Of a DNA stretch of 7,546 nt, positions 5,839-7,546 are shown piece by piece (the stretch's first letter is position 1; each line of letters opens with the position of its first letter). Location of the stretch: the NCBI GenBank assembly GCA_028288385.1, contig JAQBNX010000127.1:1-7546 (forward strand), written 5' to 3'. The position numbers were made by a program, and so were the translations under genes. This DNA is from Spirosoma sp. (GTDB lineage Bacteria > Bacteroidota > Bacteroidia > Cytophagales > Spirosomataceae). A model generated the notes under the pieces. The model was not told the origin of the DNA. It made no database searches and saw nothing but the letters and a program-made list of their open reading frames with translations.

Positions 5839-7546
5839 CTATTTCACTACTACCTTCTGCACCTGCTCCGGATATGATGATCCATTCAGGTTGTCGGCCG
5901 ACAGCCTCAACAGGTACGTACCGCTGGACAAACTCCCCAGATCAATGGTTTTTTCGGTATTCATCTGGACGGGCTGGACGGGTAACAGAGCCTGACCCGA
6001 TAGTGACAGCAGTTCAATGCGGCCGTTGTAAGGGACACGAATCGTTACGTAGCGCTCCGTTGGGTTAGGAAAGGCCCACGGGCCGGTTACTTCCTGTTTG
6101 AGCCCCGTAACGAGCACTTTCTGCGACGTATTTTTCAGGTATCGCAATCCACCGGCCAGGCTCCCCAGCATTAAATCGGGTAGTTGATCGCCATCCAGGT
6201 CCCCCATGGCCGCCACCAGACCCTTACCCGGTATGCCCAATGCCGGCAGTGAGTCGAGCAAGGTGAGCGCCTGCTTTTGTTGTTCGGGTATTTGCCAGTC
6301 AGGAAGCCGATACACGCGAACCTGCCCGCCGTTGCCCGCCACAACTAGCTCATTCTTCTGATCACCGTTCAGGTCGGCAATTACGAGCGAACGGGCACCG
6401 GCCAGCCGGTCATAGGTGAAGCCTCCAAAGTTCTGGTTCTGTAATTGAAAGACAGGCGCTACCGCCGTGCCAGCGTTACGCATGAACTGGATGGTCCCGT
6501 CGGACTTGCCAAGCAAAACGTCGGGTTTGCCGTCATGGTCCACGTCGGTTACGGTTGGCAGATCGCCGGGTCCCATCAGGTTAATGGCGGGCCAGCGGAT
6601 GGCCGTAGCCAAACTATACTGCACTGCGGCTCCTTTGGGAGCCTTGTTAAGCAGAACACGCATCTCGGAACCATTGCCGGTTATCACCAGGTCCAGACTC
6701 CCGTTGGCGTCTACATCCACAAAGGAGGGCAAGACGTTGGTCAGGGCCAGCAAGGCCGTAACGCCCAGGTAATCGGTTGTTACCAGGGCAAAAGCCGGAT
6801 TCTGGGCAGTGCCTTTGTTTTCGAACTGCCATAGCCCGGCCCGGTACCCGTTGGCCGTAGCAGCCCCGACATACCCAACCAGCATATCCAGGTCGCCATC
6901 GCCGTCCAGGTCGGCCAGAGCCGGAGCTGCGTTTTCGCCGAGGTCCAGCATGTCGTTCTGCAAAAAGTCTTTCTGAACGAGTTGAAAGTCAGGTTGCTGA
7001 TTTGTACCAGTATTTTTGTAGAACCAGCCCGACGCCCGAAAATCGAATGCCTGGTTTTCGTTGTAACTCACATTGGGCGAGGCCAGCAGGTCTTTGTTAC
7101 CGTCGCCATCGACATCTTCCCAGAACGTAGCCGGAAACACGGGAAACACAATAGGATTCCGGGCTGGAAACAGACTATCAAACGCCGTGAAACTGGCCGT
7201 ACTATTATTGGGACCGGCACTGCGGATACGGGCCAGATTCTGGCAGCTAACAAACCCAAACAAGAGGTCTTTGTTGCCGTCGCCATCGGTATCGATCACC
7301 GTGAGCGTATTGCCCGAGTGCATCGGGCGTGCCCCAGCTGGACTGGCGCTCGGAAGCGTTCGGGCCGGCTCGCCCCCGCAGTCGAGCCCAAAGGTGAAGT
7401 CGTTGCAGAAATTCTTTTTGAAATGGCCCCAGCACACACTCGACGTTCGCTTGAAATCAAGCCCATCTTTCCGGCCGGTACGTTCAACGCTCAGGTTTTG
7501 CTGGTAGGAAATTTGGTCGCCAGTGCCATCAAACGTCAGTACATCG
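5839..7546 (-). CDS. FG-GAP/VCBS repeat protein with T9SS type A sorting domain, C-terminal part (N-terminus off the right edge)
   Basis: The minus-strand frame is open from the right edge to TAG 5841-5839 (568 codons). A GTG at 7437 could be called as a start, but 36 further codons (DVLTFDGTGDQISYQQNLSV and on) continue to the edge in the same protein style, so the real start and signal peptide lie outside. Counting from codon 7437, seven calcium-loop motifs follow: DTDGDGNKD (49), DVDGDGNKD (108), DLDGDGDLD (176), DVDANGSLD (241), DVDHDGKPD (298), DLNGDQKNE (355) and DLDGDQLPD (413). Their 57-68 residue spacing fits a seven-bladed beta-propeller. A short Cys-rich stretch (C2, C11, C20) precedes it. 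The last roughly 80 residues are a Por/T9SS type A sorting domain: WAFPNPT, IELLSLSGQ, then LGSLSSGTYLLRL and terminal KVVVK. The protein is thus expected to cross the outer membrane by the type IX system and be released or surface-anchored. Its ligand is unknown. Confidence 0.95.
   Translation of the reverse strand, partial: DVLTFDGTGDQISYQQNLSVERTGRKDGLDFKRTSSVCWGHFKKNFCNDFTFGLDCGGEPARTLPSASPAGARPMHSGNTLTVIDTDGDGNKDLLFGFVSCQNLARIRSAGPNNSTASFTAFDSLFPARNPIVFPVFPATFWEDVDGDGNKDLLASPNVSYNENQAFDFRASGWFYKNTGTNQQPDFQLVQKDFLQNDMLDLGENAAPALADLDGDGDLDMLVGYVGAATANGYRAGLWQFENKGTAQNPAFALVTTDYLGVTALLALTNVLPSFVDVDANGSLDLVITGNGSEMRVLLNKAPKGAAVQYSLATAIRWPAINLMGPGDLPTVTDVDHDGKPDVLLGKSDGTIQFMRNAGTAVAPVFQLQNQNFGGFTYDRLAGARSLVIADLNGDQKNELVVAGNGGQVRVYRLPDWQIPEQQKQALTLLDSLPALGIPGKGLVAAMGDLDGDQLPDLMLGSLAGGLRYLKNTSQKVLVTGLKQEVTGPWAFPNPTERYVTIRVPYNGRIELLSLSGQALLPVQPVQMNTEKTIDLGSLSSGTYLLRLSADNLNGSSYPEQVQKVVVK
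5855..6080 (-). other. T9SS type A C-terminal sorting domain coding region
   Basis: This is the part of the right-hand FG-GAP gene that encodes the type IX secretion signal. It reads WAFPNPTERYVTIRVPYNG, then RIELLSLSGQALLPVQPV, LGSLSSGTYLLRLS and QKVVVK. The order PNPT, then ϕ-x-LxSLSGQ, then L-x-x-G-x-YxLRL matches the family, in which this domain is recognised and removed by the sortase-like PorU. The boundaries are approximate. Confidence 0.9.

Noticed and set aside
7246..7437. GTG at 7437 as the start of the right-hand FG-GAP gene
   Set aside because: The same frame continues open for 36 codons to the window edge with protein-like text, and no signal peptide follows the GTG although the protein has a T9SS sorting domain.

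Overview
The window looks like chromosomal DNA of a Bacteroidota bacterium, most likely a Cytophagales/Spirosoma-type organism. The main evidence is a type IX secretion (T9SS) sorting domain at the C-terminus of the right-hand gene, which is a Bacteroidota hallmark. Supporting evidence is a hybrid family style typical of that group: a soluble double-PAS histidine kinase with an ASHDLQEPLRKI H-box, an Rcp1-like single-domain response regulator, a lipocalin-like lipoprotein, and mostly weak or absent Shine-Dalgarno sequences. The genus is an inference.

Layout, left to right. (1) 1-1075, minus strand: the N-terminal 358 codons of a secreted FG-GAP/VCBS repeat protein made of exact 49-residue (147-bp) tandem blades; its C-terminus lies beyond the left edge. 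(2) 1076-1631: no convincing gene. (3) 1632-2021, minus: a short hypothetical frame (80 aa) preceded in the same frame, across one TAA, by a membrane-segment-like stretch; possibly a decayed gene. (4) 2033-2458, minus: a CheY-like response regulator. (5) 2459-2869: no convincing gene. (6) 2870-3391, minus: a lipocalin-like putative lipoprotein. (7) 3392-3696: an AT-rich divergent intergenic region with a perfect 11-bp inverted repeat. (8) 3697-5268, plus: PAS-PAS-HisKA-HATPase_c sensor kinase, the only plus-strand gene. (9) 5363-5728, minus: a very acidic 121-aa protein of unknown function, convergent with the kinase. (10) 5729-5838: a short intergenic region with a strong 15-bp-arm inverted repeat just upstream of the acidic gene. 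(11) 5839-7546, minus: the C-terminal 568 codons of a T9SS-exported FG-GAP/VCBS protein with seven calcium-loop motifs; its N-terminus lies beyond the right edge.

The kinase and the response regulator are of types that commonly work together (PAS/phytochrome-class kinases with Rcp1-like receivers), but here they are on opposite strands and separated by the lipoprotein gene, so pairing is only a suggestion. The two FG-GAP proteins are surface or secreted beta-propeller candidates of different subtypes and are not visibly linked in function. I see no CRISPR array, tRNA, rRNA, insertion sequence or phage gene. No clearly new multi-gene system is evident; the best leads are the inverted repeat upstream of the acidic gene, the acidic protein itself, and the interrupted frame at 1632-2021.
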